Below, piece by piece: positions 49,994-57,918 of a DNA stretch of 64,000 bases. The translations under genes were made by a program, and so were the position numbers. The DNA lies in the NCBI GenBank assembly GCA_937905835.1, contig CALCXK010000069.1:1-64000 (forward strand), written 5' to 3'. The stretch's first letter is position 1. Every line of letters begins with the position of its first letter. The stretch is from an uncultured Ilumatobacter sp. GTDB lineage: Bacteria; Actinomycetota; Acidimicrobiia; Acidimicrobiales; Ilumatobacteraceae. The notes under the pieces were generated by a model, which had not been told where the DNA came from, ran no database searches, and worked only from the letters and a program-made list of their open reading frames with translations.

Positions 49994-50126
49994 GGCGCCC
50001 CTCGGATCTGAGACGATCCGTGCGCGGAGCGTCGTCGCTGAGCCAGTGGGGGGCGTCCTCGCCAAAACGGAAACGGCAATTGAGTTGAGTGGCTGCCGTT
50101 GAGTGGCCGCCGTTGAGTGGTGTAGT

Positions 50127-50624
50127 TCAGGGACGTAGTTCGAGAGTGGAGTGTGGCCATGCGTGCAGGTGCAGCAGGATGCGGTGATGGGGGAGGTCGG
50201 TCGCTTCGTTCATGAACTCGTCGCTGACGATCTCGAACCCGGCGCGGGTGTAGAAGCCGAGGACGGTCGTCCGAGCGTTCGCCCAGACATGGTCGGCGCC
50301 GCGTTCGCGGGCGGCCTCGATGCCCGCCCTGAGCAGTAGTGCGCCGACACCGACTCCGCGGGTGGCGGGCGATGGGTCGGTTGCCATGCCACGCAATTGC
50401 ACGCCGGCAGCGCCAGCCGCGGTGACATCGGGCGACGGCATTGTCAGCCACGTCGAGATCGCGACGATCGTGCTACTGGCGTCGATGACGCCGAGGTGCA
50501 CGGTGGTGTCGAGCCCGTCGCCAACCCATTCGACATCGCTCGACGGTGTTCCGTCGCGCAGAACTCGCAGTCGCAGGTCGTGGGTGTCATCAGCACCGAT
50601 CGGGGCGAGGCGGTACTCAGCCAT
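50127..50624 (-). CDS. GNAT acetyltransferase
   Basis: A 165-residue GNAT-fold acetyltransferase. The acetyl-CoA loop is RGVGVGALLLRAGIEAARERG near 100-120 (motif A), followed by WANARTTVLGFYTRAGFEIVSDEF with the family Tyr. The substrate is unknown. It overlaps thiQ by 8 bases, so it is probably the last gene of the thiamine operon, though its role there is not obvious. ATG 50624. Confidence 0.85.
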   Translation of the reverse strand: MAEYRLAPIGADDTHDLRLRVLRDGTPSSDVEWVGDGLDTTVHLGVIDASSTIVAISTWLTMPSPDVTAAGAAGVQLRGMATDPSPATRGVGVGALLLRAGIEAARERGADHVWANARTTVLGFYTRAGFEIVSDEFMNEATDLPHHRILLHLHAWPHSTLELRP

Positions 50625-51255
50625 CGATCTGATCCATTCGGACCGACCTCGAAGCGATGACGTCGGCCTCGGCCGGGTCGTGGGTAACCAGGACTGCTGT
50701 GATCGAGTGTTCAACGAGAAGTTGCGCCAACTGTGTCGCGAGGTGGTCGCGGAGTTCTCGATCGAGACCGGTGAGTGGTTCATCGAGGAGGACCACGCTC
50801 GGCTCTGTGGCCAACGTGCGCGCCAGCGCAACGCGCTTGGCTTCGCCGCCGGACAACTCGGTGACGCTGCGACGTTCGAAGCCAGCGAGACCGACGCGGT
50901 CGAGCCACACCGCACCACGTTCTTGCCGCTCGACCTTGCCGACCCCGGCGACCCGGAGGCCGTACGCCACGTTGTCGATCGTCGACATATGTGGAAACAG
51001 CTGATTGTCCTGGAACACCAGTCCGACACCGCGCTGGTGTGAGGGGAGGGACGTCATGTCGTTTGTGCCGATCCAGACGGTCCCAGAGTCCGGCCGAAGG
51101 ATCCCGGCGATGACACGCAGCAGCGTGGTCTTGCCGCTGCCAGACGGTCCGAGCAGGGCGACCACCTCGGCGTGGTCGACCCTGAGGGTCGCCTGGCGCA
51201 GCACGTCGGTCGTGTCGAAGCGGACGCCGATCTGCTCGGCGCGAAGGTGACTCAT
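50617..51255 (-). CDS. thiQ: Thiamine ABC transporter ATPase (ThiQ-like)
   Basis: A 212-residue ABC ATPase. Walker A is LLGPSGSGKTTLLRVI near 34-49, the Q-loop VFQDNQLFPHMS near 79, signature LSGGEAKRVALARTL near 131-145 and Walker B VVLLDEPLTGLDREL near 152. It powers import through the permease upstream. The overlap with thiP (4 bases), the riboswitch at the operon's start and thiN in the same operon point to thiamine or its phosphates as substrate. Confidence 0.88.
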   Translation of the reverse strand: MSHLRAEQIGVRFDTTDVLRQATLRVDHAEVVALLGPSGSGKTTLLRVIAGILRPDSGTVWIGTNDMTSLPSHQRGVGLVFQDNQLFPHMSTIDNVAYGLRVAGVGKVERQERGAVWLDRVGLAGFERRSVTELSGGEAKRVALARTLATEPSVVLLDEPLTGLDRELRDHLATQLAQLLVEHSITAVLVTHDPAEADVIASRSVRMDQIDG

Positions 51256-52901
51256 CGATCGACAGTCTGGCCGCCAGCGCGTCGATGCGCGAGCCCGGTG
51301 ACATCGTGGAAGCGACTCACGCCGACCACCAAGCTCACTGTTGCCACAGCCAGGATCGTTGCGAGGGCGTAGCCCTGGGCTTGGAGGAGTGATCCCGTCC
51401 GGCCGACGAGTTCGTCGATAGCAATCGGCAAGGTTTCGCCGCCGGAGCGAGAGAGGAAGCTCGTTGCTCCGAACTCTCCGAGAGAGATCGCTGCAGCGAG
51501 CGCGGCGCCAACAGCAAGTGGCCGCCAGAGGAACGGGACGACCACGTCCCACCAGGCGCGAGTCGGTGATGCACCGAGCGTCGCTGCGGCGTCCTGGAGC
51601 GACGGGTCGACCGACCGGAGAACCCCAACGGTGGTGCGGACGACAAATGGGAGAGCGACGAGCGCATGGCCGATCGGAACGAGCCACCACTCGGCGCGCC
51701 AGTCGACCGGCGGCGTATCGAACGTGATCAACATGCCGAAGCCGATGGTGACAGCGGATGTGCCGATCGGGAGCATCAAGCCGACGTCAAGGAGCCGCCC
51801 GCCTCGCCCGGCCGCGGCGATAGCGAGACTGGCCACGGCGCCGAGTGCAACAGCGAAGCTGGTTGCCCACGCGGCGTTCTGGATCGAATTGACGAGCGCC
51901 TCAACGGGGTCGAGCCCGAGCCGGATGCCGGGCCTGACTTCGGCCTTGCCGAGCGTCGTCCACGCAGCAGTCGACCAACCGGACGAGCTGCGGAACGAAC
52001 GGATCGCCATCGCCGCGAGCGGTGCGATACAGAGGGCTGCTGTCCCGATTGCAATAAGCGCCACGAAACGGCGTTCACCCGGCGACTTGGCTCGGCGTCG
52101 GTCTTGTTCAGGTCGGAGGTCGACGGCCCGAGCGTGACGACGCTGGGCTCGAGTCGACCAGCCGACGACGACGGCCAGTACCGCGAGCTGCAGCACGGAG
52201 AGCACTGCTGCACCGCTGATGTCGCCGAGTTGAGTTGCCCGTCGCCAGACCTCGATCTCCAGCGTTCGGGTTCCGGCTGAGCCGAGTATGCGAATTACTC
52301 CAAACGACGTGAACGTGAACAGGAAGATGATCGCACCGGCCGCGCTCAGCGACGGCCTCAGCAATGGCAAGGAGATGTCGACGAAGACGCGCCATCGCGA
52401 CGCGCCGAGGGTTGCGGCTGCTGATTCCATGTCGATGGGAAGATGCTCCCAGAACGCCCCGACGGTTCTGATCATGACCGCAAGGTTGAACACGACATGC
52501 GCAGCGATCACCGCCCAGACTGTCTGGTCGAGTGAATCGGGGAGCAGCGCCAGAAAGGCGGCACCCATCACGACGGTTGGCAACACAAAGACCGCGGTGA
52601 GAACGCCGACGAGCAGTTGACGGCCGGGGAACTCGAACCGGGCGACGATGTACGCCGGCGCGAATCCGACCAGCATCGTGATGGCTGTCGACACAACTGC
52701 TTGCCACAGGGTGAACCAGGCGACGCCCCAGGTGGCGCCCCGGCTGAGCGTGTCGGCGACAGCGCTGCCGTTGATCACTCGAACGAGCAATGTGGCGGAC
52801 GGCCAGAAATAGAAGACAGCAAGCCCGGCGATGGGCCCAACGGCGAGCGCGGCGACCACACGACTGGGGAGTCGATTGGCTGAGCGCTCACCGGTCTTCA
52901 T
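51252..52901 (-). CDS. thiP: Thiamine ABC transporter permease (ThiP-like, fused two-domain)
   Basis: A 549-residue permease with two repeated BPD_transp_1 domains in one chain (about 12 membrane segments). Each half has the EAA loop: ATLGASRWRVFVDISLPLLR near 164 and ATLGASPTRAWWDVVVPFLW near 440. The middle is a basic Arg-rich linker (about 255-275). This fused form is typical of iron and thiamine importers. It lies between thiB and thiQ and overlaps thiQ by 4 bases. Confidence 0.88.
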   Translation of the reverse strand: MKTGERSANRLPSRVVAALAVGPIAGLAVFYFWPSATLLVRVINGSAVADTLSRGATWGVAWFTLWQAVVSTAITMLVGFAPAYIVARFEFPGRQLLVGVLTAVFVLPTVVMGAAFLALLPDSLDQTVWAVIAAHVVFNLAVMIRTVGAFWEHLPIDMESAAATLGASRWRVFVDISLPLLRPSLSAAGAIIFLFTFTSFGVIRILGSAGTRTLEIEVWRRATQLGDISGAAVLSVLQLAVLAVVVGWSTRAQRRHARAVDLRPEQDRRRAKSPGERRFVALIAIGTAALCIAPLAAMAIRSFRSSSGWSTAAWTTLGKAEVRPGIRLGLDPVEALVNSIQNAAWATSFAVALGAVASLAIAAAGRGGRLLDVGLMLPIGTSAVTIGFGMLITFDTPPVDWRAEWWLVPIGHALVALPFVVRTTVGVLRSVDPSLQDAAATLGASPTRAWWDVVVPFLWRPLAVGAALAAAISLGEFGATSFLSRSGGETLPIAIDELVGRTGSLLQAQGYALATILAVATVSLVVGVSRFHDVTGLAHRRAGGQTVDR

Positions 52902-52910
52902 CGTGGCAAA

Positions 52911-52941
52911 TGTCCGATTTTGACCCGAGGGGAATGAGACA
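52911..52941. repeat. REP-like palindrome, diverged copy
   Basis: TGTCCGATTTTGACCCGAGG and the following bases to 52941 share the core TTGACCCGAGGGG with copies at 34549 and 62105. The arms differ and pair with two mismatches. It lies between thiB and thiP inside the operon. Confidence 0.65.
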
Positions 52942-54051
52942 TCAGCCCAGGACCAGTGTCGACCACTCGTCGATCCAGTCGGAACGGTTTTCGTCGATCA
53001 GATCCGGGTCGAGTGTTCGTGACGTCTCGGGGACGACGGCGAAATCATCGAATTCCTGGGGAAGCGCGACGGCACTATTGGCTGGGTAAACGAACAGGTT
53101 CAGCGCGAGCTCGGCCTGGAACTGCTCGCTACCGAGGAAGCGAACCAACTCAGCGGCCTCATCGGGATGGCCGGTTCCGGCCAGCACCCCGGCGAACTCG
53201 ATCTGTCGGAAGCAGGTTGACTCGATGACACCAGTCGGCGAATCGTCACGAGGGGGGTCGGCGAAGATCACTTCGGCTGGCGGGCTCGATCCGTAGCTGA
53301 CGACGAGCGGACGGTCGCCGCCGCCGGCCCACGTGAAGCTGCCATAGTAGGCGTCGGTCCAACCGTCGACGACTTGCACACCGTTGCCTTTGAGTTGCTG
53401 CCAGTAGGCCTGCCAGCCCTCGACGCCGAACTCGTCGATCGAGGCCAGCAAAAACGCCAAGCCCGGCGACGACGTGGCGGGGTTCTGGACGACCAGTAGG
53501 TCGCGGTAGGCTGGTTCGGCGAGGTCTTGCAGTGAAGTCGGGACGTCCAGTTTGTTCTCGACGAAGTAGCCGATGTCGTAGTTGACGCAGACGTCACCGA
53601 AGTCGACGGGGAGCGCTTCGCCGTTCGGCACGAGAGCGAGAAACTCGGCCGGCACGTTTTCTGGGTCGGCCAGGACACCCAGCTCGAAGATCCCGGCCTG
53701 CAGCGCACGCGACAAGAAGGTGTTGTCGATGCCCCACATGACATCACCTTCAGGGTTGCCGACTGTCAGAGCAGCCTTCGAGAGCATCGTGCCGGTGTCG
53801 CCGGCCACAAGCAGTTCGACGCCGATCCCCGTTTGCTCGGTGAAGGCGTCGAGCGCAGCGTTGATCGAGGTGTCGGCCTCTGGGAACGAGTCGTATGTGA
53901 CGAGCGTGATCATGGTGTTCGGGGCGCCGCTGGTCGACTCAGTTGGCGGGACCTCGGACTCGGTCGGTGTGTCAACTGAGTTGTCGCTGGCGCAGGCGGC
54001 AGCGACCAGCCCAAGGATGAGTGCAGCTGCCACGATCGGTCGTTTTGTCAT
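52942..54051 (-). CDS. thiB: Thiamine-type ABC substrate-binding lipoprotein
   Basis: A 369-residue lipoprotein. The signal is MTKRPIVAAALILGLVAAAC with the lipobox Cys at 20, then a Ser/Thr/Glu-rich linker to about 45, then a type 2 periplasmic binding domain of the ThiB/iron-binding family: LVTYDSFPEADTSINAALDAF, GDVMWGIDNTFLSRAL and DFGDVCVNYDIGYF. The TPP riboswitch and thiN upstream mark the ligand as thiamine or a phosphate ester. The gene overlaps thiN by 4 bases; a palindromic repeat separates it from thiP. Confidence 0.88.
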   Translation of the reverse strand: MTKRPIVAAALILGLVAAACASDNSVDTPTESEVPPTESTSGAPNTMITLVTYDSFPEADTSINAALDAFTEQTGIGVELLVAGDTGTMLSKAALTVGNPEGDVMWGIDNTFLSRALQAGIFELGVLADPENVPAEFLALVPNGEALPVDFGDVCVNYDIGYFVENKLDVPTSLQDLAEPAYRDLLVVQNPATSSPGLAFLLASIDEFGVEGWQAYWQQLKGNGVQVVDGWTDAYYGSFTWAGGGDRPLVVSYGSSPPAEVIFADPPRDDSPTGVIESTCFRQIEFAGVLAGTGHPDEAAELVRFLGSEQFQAELALNLFVYPANSAVALPQEFDDFAVVPETSRTLDPDLIDENRSDWIDEWSTLVLG

Positions 54052-54782
54052 GTGGTGTGGTCCTTCTTGGAGTCGTCGATGGTCGACGGCTGGTGGGGGG
54101 AGGAGCTGGTTGGGGGGTTGGTTGGGGCAGGCACGTCGAACACGGTCAGTACGCCGCTCGACAGTCGGATGTTGACGGTGCCATCGGCGACAACTTCGTT
54201 GCTGACGCCCCAGCCGGCAACCGGGCTGAGCGTGGCGGCGTCGAGTTGCCACCGAACGCCGGTGATCGTGACGCCAGTGCACGGCCCGTGCAGCGCGAGG
54301 AGCGACACGATCGAGTCGGGCGCCAGCGCCAGCGTGGCTTGGCCTGGACCGTGCAGGACGTCGACATGCTGCTCGCCCCACCACGCATCGATCACCGGTA
54401 TCGATGTCAGCTCGGCAAGGCCGAGGGCGCCGAGCGCGGCAAACGTGTGGTCGAGCCGGTCGCCGCCGCCGATCATGGTCAGCCGAGCGGGCATCATGTC
54501 GGCAACAAACCGAAGTGCAAGTTCGGTGTCGGTGTCGTCCTTGTCTGCTGGGTGGCGCGAGATCGTGGCGTTCTGTTCGGCCCACGCGAGGCCGTCGGCG
54601 CTCACCGAGTCGAGGTCGCCGATCAGCCCTGATGGGTGCAGGCCGGCGGCCAGCGCATGATCGAGTCCGCCGTCGACGGCGATGACGATGGCCTCATCAG
54701 GAATCGAAGCCACAGCCGTATCGGCGAGCCGGGACGAACCCGTGACAATCACGATGTGTTCGGCGTTGCTCGCTGTGGCCAC
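54048..54782 (-). CDS. thiN: Thiamine pyrophosphokinase
   Basis: Converts thiamine to TPP with ATP. The 244-residue protein has VIAVDGGLDHALAAGLHPSG near 33 and LIGDLDSVSADGLAWAEQN near 53 (the metal-binding DLDS), DKDDTDTELALRF near 80, and GGGDRLDHTFAALGAL near 105, all typical; the C-terminal beta domain has GWGVSNEV. A Pro-rich tail follows. GTG start 54782. First gene of the thiN-thiB-thiP-thiQ operon, 4 bases after the TPP riboswitch. Confidence 0.92.
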   Translation of the reverse strand: MATASNAEHIVIVTGSSRLADTAVASIPDEAIVIAVDGGLDHALAAGLHPSGLIGDLDSVSADGLAWAEQNATISRHPADKDDTDTELALRFVADMMPARLTMIGGGDRLDHTFAALGALGLAELTSIPVIDAWWGEQHVDVLHGPGQATLALAPDSIVSLLALHGPCTGVTITGVRWQLDAATLSPVAGWGVSNEVVADGTVNIRLSSGVLTVFDVPAPTNPPTSSSPHQPSTIDDSKKDHTT

Positions 54783-54785
54783 TCG

Positions 54786-54873
54786 GTTCCTCCGCCGGCA
54801 TTATCCGGATCAGGTTCTCGGGTCGATGACAGCGTGTCATCCTCTCAGCCCACCGTTTCGTGAGCTCCCCGTT
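54786..54873 (-). promoter_or_regulatory. TPP riboswitch (THI element)
   Basis: On the minus strand the leader contains ACGGGGAGC, then GGGCTGAGAGG, and then GAGAACCTGATCCGGATAAT followed by GCCGGCGGAGGAA, the conserved P2-P5 core of the TPP riboswitch. It ends directly before the thiN start at 54782, so ligand binding probably hides the ribosome site (the GGAGG here). It controls the thiamine transport and phosphorylation operon. Confidence 0.95.
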
Positions 54874-54891
54874 TAGTTGTTGACAGAATAG

Positions 54892-55641
54892 CTACGCGAA
54901 CGTTCGAACGCACAACGCAATCGACGACAGGCCGAGCATGCCGACGATCGCAAGGTCGAAACCGCGGCCACTGATTCGGTCGCGCAATCGTGTTCCGATC
55001 GGGATGACGGCGAGCACTGGAATGCATGCGAGCAGCGTGGCGACGATGCGGCCACCGAGTTCACCGTTGACGATCAGAACGATCAGTTGGGTGGAACCGG
55101 CCACGAGGAACAGCAGCGTCACCGAGAAAATGTGGGCACCCCGTGGTAAGCGAAAGCTGTGGATCCACGAACCGACGACGGGACCGGAAATGCCGATTGC
55201 CCCCTGGAACGTGCCAGCAAGTAGGCCGGCAAACGGTGAGAGGCGACGCGATTGTTCAGGGCTCGTTCGCAAGTCGGGCTTGAGGAAGAATGTGGTGATG
55301 TAGACGACGATCGCAACGATCAAGACGATCACGAGTGGTTCGTCAGGCACGTTGACGAACAGCAGCGTGCCAATCACGGCGCCGATGCCGCCCGTTACGG
55401 CGAGCGCAGGCAGGTCGCGTGTCTCGCGGGCATGTTCCCGCTCGCCAACAACAAGCACGGCATTGGCGAGCAGGTTGGGGAGAGCGATCACCACGACAGC
55501 ATCGCCGATGTCGGTGAACAGCGCGGCGATCGGGATCACGATCACCGGCAAGCCCATGCCGGTCACGGCCTTGGAGATCGATCCGATCACGACTGCCACG
55601 AGCACGATGGTTAACTCCACGCCCGTCACCGCATCAGTCAA
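54892..55641 (-). CDS. TauE/SafE-family membrane permease
   Basis: A 249-residue integral membrane protein with about eight hydrophobic segments (for example IVLVAVVIGSISKAVTGMG and LALAVTGGIGAVIGTLLFV), the internal repeat and GTFQGAIGISGPVVGSWI motif of the TauE/SafE (sulfite or organosulfonate exporter) family. Substrate unknown. It ends 18 bases before the riboswitch and is on the same strand, but the riboswitch would give the thiamine operon its own control. Start uncertain: TTG 55641, GTG 55629 or GTG 55620. Confidence 0.8.
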   Translation of the reverse strand: MTDAVTGVELTIVLVAVVIGSISKAVTGMGLPVIVIPIAALFTDIGDAVVVIALPNLLANAVLVVGEREHARETRDLPALAVTGGIGAVIGTLLFVNVPDEPLVIVLIVAIVVYITTFFLKPDLRTSPEQSRRLSPFAGLLAGTFQGAIGISGPVVGSWIHSFRLPRGAHIFSVTLLFLVAGSTQLIVLIVNGELGGRIVATLLACIPVLAVIPIGTRLRDRISGRGFDLAIVGMLGLSSIALCVRTFA

Positions 55642-55731
55642 CCGTCGGTTGGCAGCAGTTCGCGTGCCGCTCGCACCCGTAGTGTCTGGATGGACCTCAA
55701 CACCAACGGCTCGGCCGCAACCCGAGTTGAA

Positions 55732-56448
55732 TTAGGCGACGGCGCCGAGGGTGATCTCGATCATGGCGCTCAGCGTTTCCTGACGTTCCTCGGCAGTGAG
55801 GTCGGCGCCTGTAAGAAGGTCATCGCTCACTGTGCACACGCCGAGCGCTTTTGCGCCACGTTCGTGGGCGACGCCGTAGAGGCCGGCCACTTCCATCTCG
55901 ACAGCAAGCACGCCCATTCGCGAGAGTGGCGCAGCCATGTCGGCGAGCGGGATATTCGTCGGTCCGTAGAACAGGTCCGACGTCATCACGTTGCCGACAT
56001 GCACGTTACGGCCCTGTGCCTCGGCCGCTTCGACGACCGAGCGAGCGAGGCCGAAGTCGGCAGTCGCAGCGAAGTCGTTGCCCTCAAATCGAGCGCGGTT
56101 GACCCCGGAGTCGGTACAGGCGCCGATTGCAATGATGACGTCATTGACGGTGATGTGTGGCTGAATCGAGCCGCAGCTCCCAACACGGATCAGCTTTTCG
56201 ACGCCGTAGACATCGATCAGTTCTGAGGCGTAGATCGAGATCGACGGAACGCCCATGCCCGTGCCCATTACCGAGACTGGCTTGCCCTTGAACCTGCCGG
56301 TGTAGCCGAGCATTCCACGCACGGCGGTCACCTCGACGGCGTCGTCGAGGAAATTGGTGGCAATCCACTTGGCGCGCAGCGGATCACCCGGCAGCAGGAT
56401 CGTGTCGGCGAAGGCGTCGGTGTCGGCGGAGATGTGCGGGGTGGCCAT
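55732..56448 (-). CDS. deoD: Purine-nucleoside phosphorylase, DeoD type
   Basis: Splits purine nucleosides with phosphate to base and (deoxy)ribose-1-phosphate. The 238-residue protein begins MATPHISAD and has LPGDPLRAKWIA near 19-30, GTGMGVPSISIYASELI near 62, RVGSCGS near 85-91, VEMEVAGLYGVA near 177 and CTVSDD with the acid Asp that permits adenine nucleosides near 199. ATG 56448 is preferred to GTG 56454. Divergent from the nucleoside transporter operon with 218 bases between, which fits joint control. Confidence 0.95.
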   Translation of the reverse strand: MATPHISADTDAFADTILLPGDPLRAKWIATNFLDDAVEVTAVRGMLGYTGRFKGKPVSVMGTGMGVPSISIYASELIDVYGVEKLIRVGSCGSIQPHITVNDVIIAIGACTDSGVNRARFEGNDFAATADFGLARSVVEAAEAQGRNVHVGNVMTSDLFYGPTNIPLADMAAPLSRMGVLAVEMEVAGLYGVAHERGAKALGVCTVSDDLLTGADLTAEERQETLSAMIEITLGAVA

Positions 56449-56584
56449 GAGCACCGACTCTAGTAACGGTCGACGATGTGGCGCTCATGCGCGGCCGTGA
56501 ACCGTGACTGGTATGTGACCAATTCGTCGCATTGTCCGGTGCACTGGTCGAACGCGCTATGTTCGTCTGACGGATTCGCGATTA

Positions 56585-56663
56585 TTGGGTAACAGCCCAA
56601 GGCGCAGATCCCAGGGCGCGGTTCTATGCCGTTGCCCTTCTGAGCGCCGATTCCTTCGGAGGT
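56585..56663 (+). promoter_or_regulatory. Structured leader of the nucleoside-binding lipoprotein gene
   Basis: Hairpin TTGGG/CCCAA (56585-56600) is followed by a nested stem: GGCGC (56601-56605) with GCGCC (56644-56648), enclosing AGGGC (56613-56617) with GCCCT (56634-56638) and GG/CC further in. The Shine-Dalgarno GGAGGT is at 56658-56663. It does not match a riboswitch class that I know, and a regulatory RNA role is inferred. Confidence 0.45.
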
Positions 56664-56666
56664 ACT

Positions 56667-57725
56667 ATGCGCAATCAACGTAAATCCCTGGTGGCAGCAG
56701 TTGCTGTCCTCTCCCTCGTCGCCGCAGCTTGCGGCAGCGATGGTGATAGCAGCAGCGATGCCTTCAACGTCGGCCTGACCTACGACATTGGTGGCCGCGG
56801 CGACCAGTCGTTCAACGACTCCGCAGCGGCTGGCCTTGATGCTGCCAAAGCCGCACTCGGTGTGACCGGCTCGGAAGCCGAGCCCAACGCTGACGGTTCC
56901 GACCGTGCGCAGCTCCTCCAGCTGCAAGCTGACCAGTCCGACCTCGTCATTGCTGTTGGCTTCCTCTTCGCCGGCGACGTCAAAGCCGTTGCGGCCGAGA
57001 ACCCTGACACCAACTTCGCTGTCATCGACGATGCCATGCTCGACTGGGACAATGGCGCAGTTCCGCTCGGCGAGAACATCGCTGGCCTGACCTTTGCTGA
57101 AGAGCAGGGTTCGTTCCTCGTGGGTGCCGCAGCGGCGCTCAAGAGCGAGACGGGCATCATCGGCTTCATCGGCGGCGTCGGTGGCTTCGGTCTCATTGAG
57201 AAGTTCGAAGCTGGCTTCACCGCTGGTGCTCAGGCTGTCAACGCCGACATCACGGTGATCCCGCAGTACATCACGCAGGCTCCTGACTTCGACGGCTTCT
57301 TCGCCGCCGACCGTGCGCAGGAAATCGCCCTCACCATGTACGACCAGGGCGCCGACATCATCTACCACGCAGCTGGTGGTTCAGGTGCTGGTCTGTTCGA
57401 AGCAGCCAAGAGCCAGTCCGAGAGCTCCGGCTCGCAGGTCTGGGCCATCGGCGTCGACTCTGACCAGTACAACACTGCCGGTGCTGACTTCCAGCCCTAC
57501 ATCCTGACCTCGATGCTCAAGCGCGTCGACGTGGCGGTCCTCGAGATCACCACGGCGCAGGCCGAGGGCACCTTCACCGCTGGCAACACCGTGTATAACC
57601 TCTCGAGCGACGGCGTTGGCTACTCCACCACGGGTGGCTACCTCGACGACATCGTCGATCAGCTCGAAGCCCTCAAGGCACAGATCATCGCCGGCGACAT
57701 CGTCGTTCCGACCGCGCCTGCATGA
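56667..57725 (+). CDS. BMP-family nucleoside-binding lipoprotein
   Basis: A 352-residue lipoprotein: signal with lipobox VAAAC (Cys near 21), a short Ser/Asp linker, then a BMP (PnrA-like) domain with VGLTYDIGGRGDQSFNDSA near 32-50 (the ligand-binding DxGxxxDxSFN), AVIDDAMLDWDNGAVPL, FLVGAAAALKSETGIIGFIGG near 153, IIYHAAGGSGAGLFEAA near 230 and WAIGVDSDQYN. Proteins of this type bind purine and pyrimidine nucleosides. It heads the operon BMP - ATPase - two permeases. The strong GGAGGT and the intercistronic hairpin after it suggest that it is made in excess of the transporter. Confidence 0.93.
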   Translation: MRNQRKSLVAAVAVLSLVAAACGSDGDSSSDAFNVGLTYDIGGRGDQSFNDSAAAGLDAAKAALGVTGSEAEPNADGSDRAQLLQLQADQSDLVIAVGFLFAGDVKAVAAENPDTNFAVIDDAMLDWDNGAVPLGENIAGLTFAEEQGSFLVGAAAALKSETGIIGFIGGVGGFGLIEKFEAGFTAGAQAVNADITVIPQYITQAPDFDGFFAADRAQEIALTMYDQGADIIYHAAGGSGAGLFEAAKSQSESSGSQVWAIGVDSDQYNTAGADFQPYILTSMLKRVDVAVLEITTAQAEGTFTAGNTVYNLSSDGVGYSTTGGYLDDIVDQLEALKAQIIAGDIVVPTAPA

Positions 57726-57783
57726 GCAACTGATTTCAACTGACTGAACATCTTCGAGGTCTGACACAGACTTGGGAGAGCGA

Positions 57784-57814
57784 GAGCGGGATTGGACTCT
57801 GTCCGATTCCGCTC
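57784..57814 (+). terminator. Intercistronic hairpin after the BMP gene
   Basis: GAGCGGGATTGGA (57784-57796) and TCCGATTCCGCTC (57802-57814) form a 13-bp stem with two G-T pairs and a 5-base loop, followed by TTTGCGTT. It lies in the 193-base gap before the ATPase gene. It probably stops part of the transcripts or stabilises the binding-protein mRNA. Confidence 0.65.
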
Positions 57815-57918
57815 TTTGCGTTCTGGCCCGACTTCTCGGAGTTTTGGATCACGCAAGCCGGGCGCGGCTAGGTTCCTGGACGTTGTGTTCTGAGAGTTGA
57901 CTGGTGGGGGAGATACGT

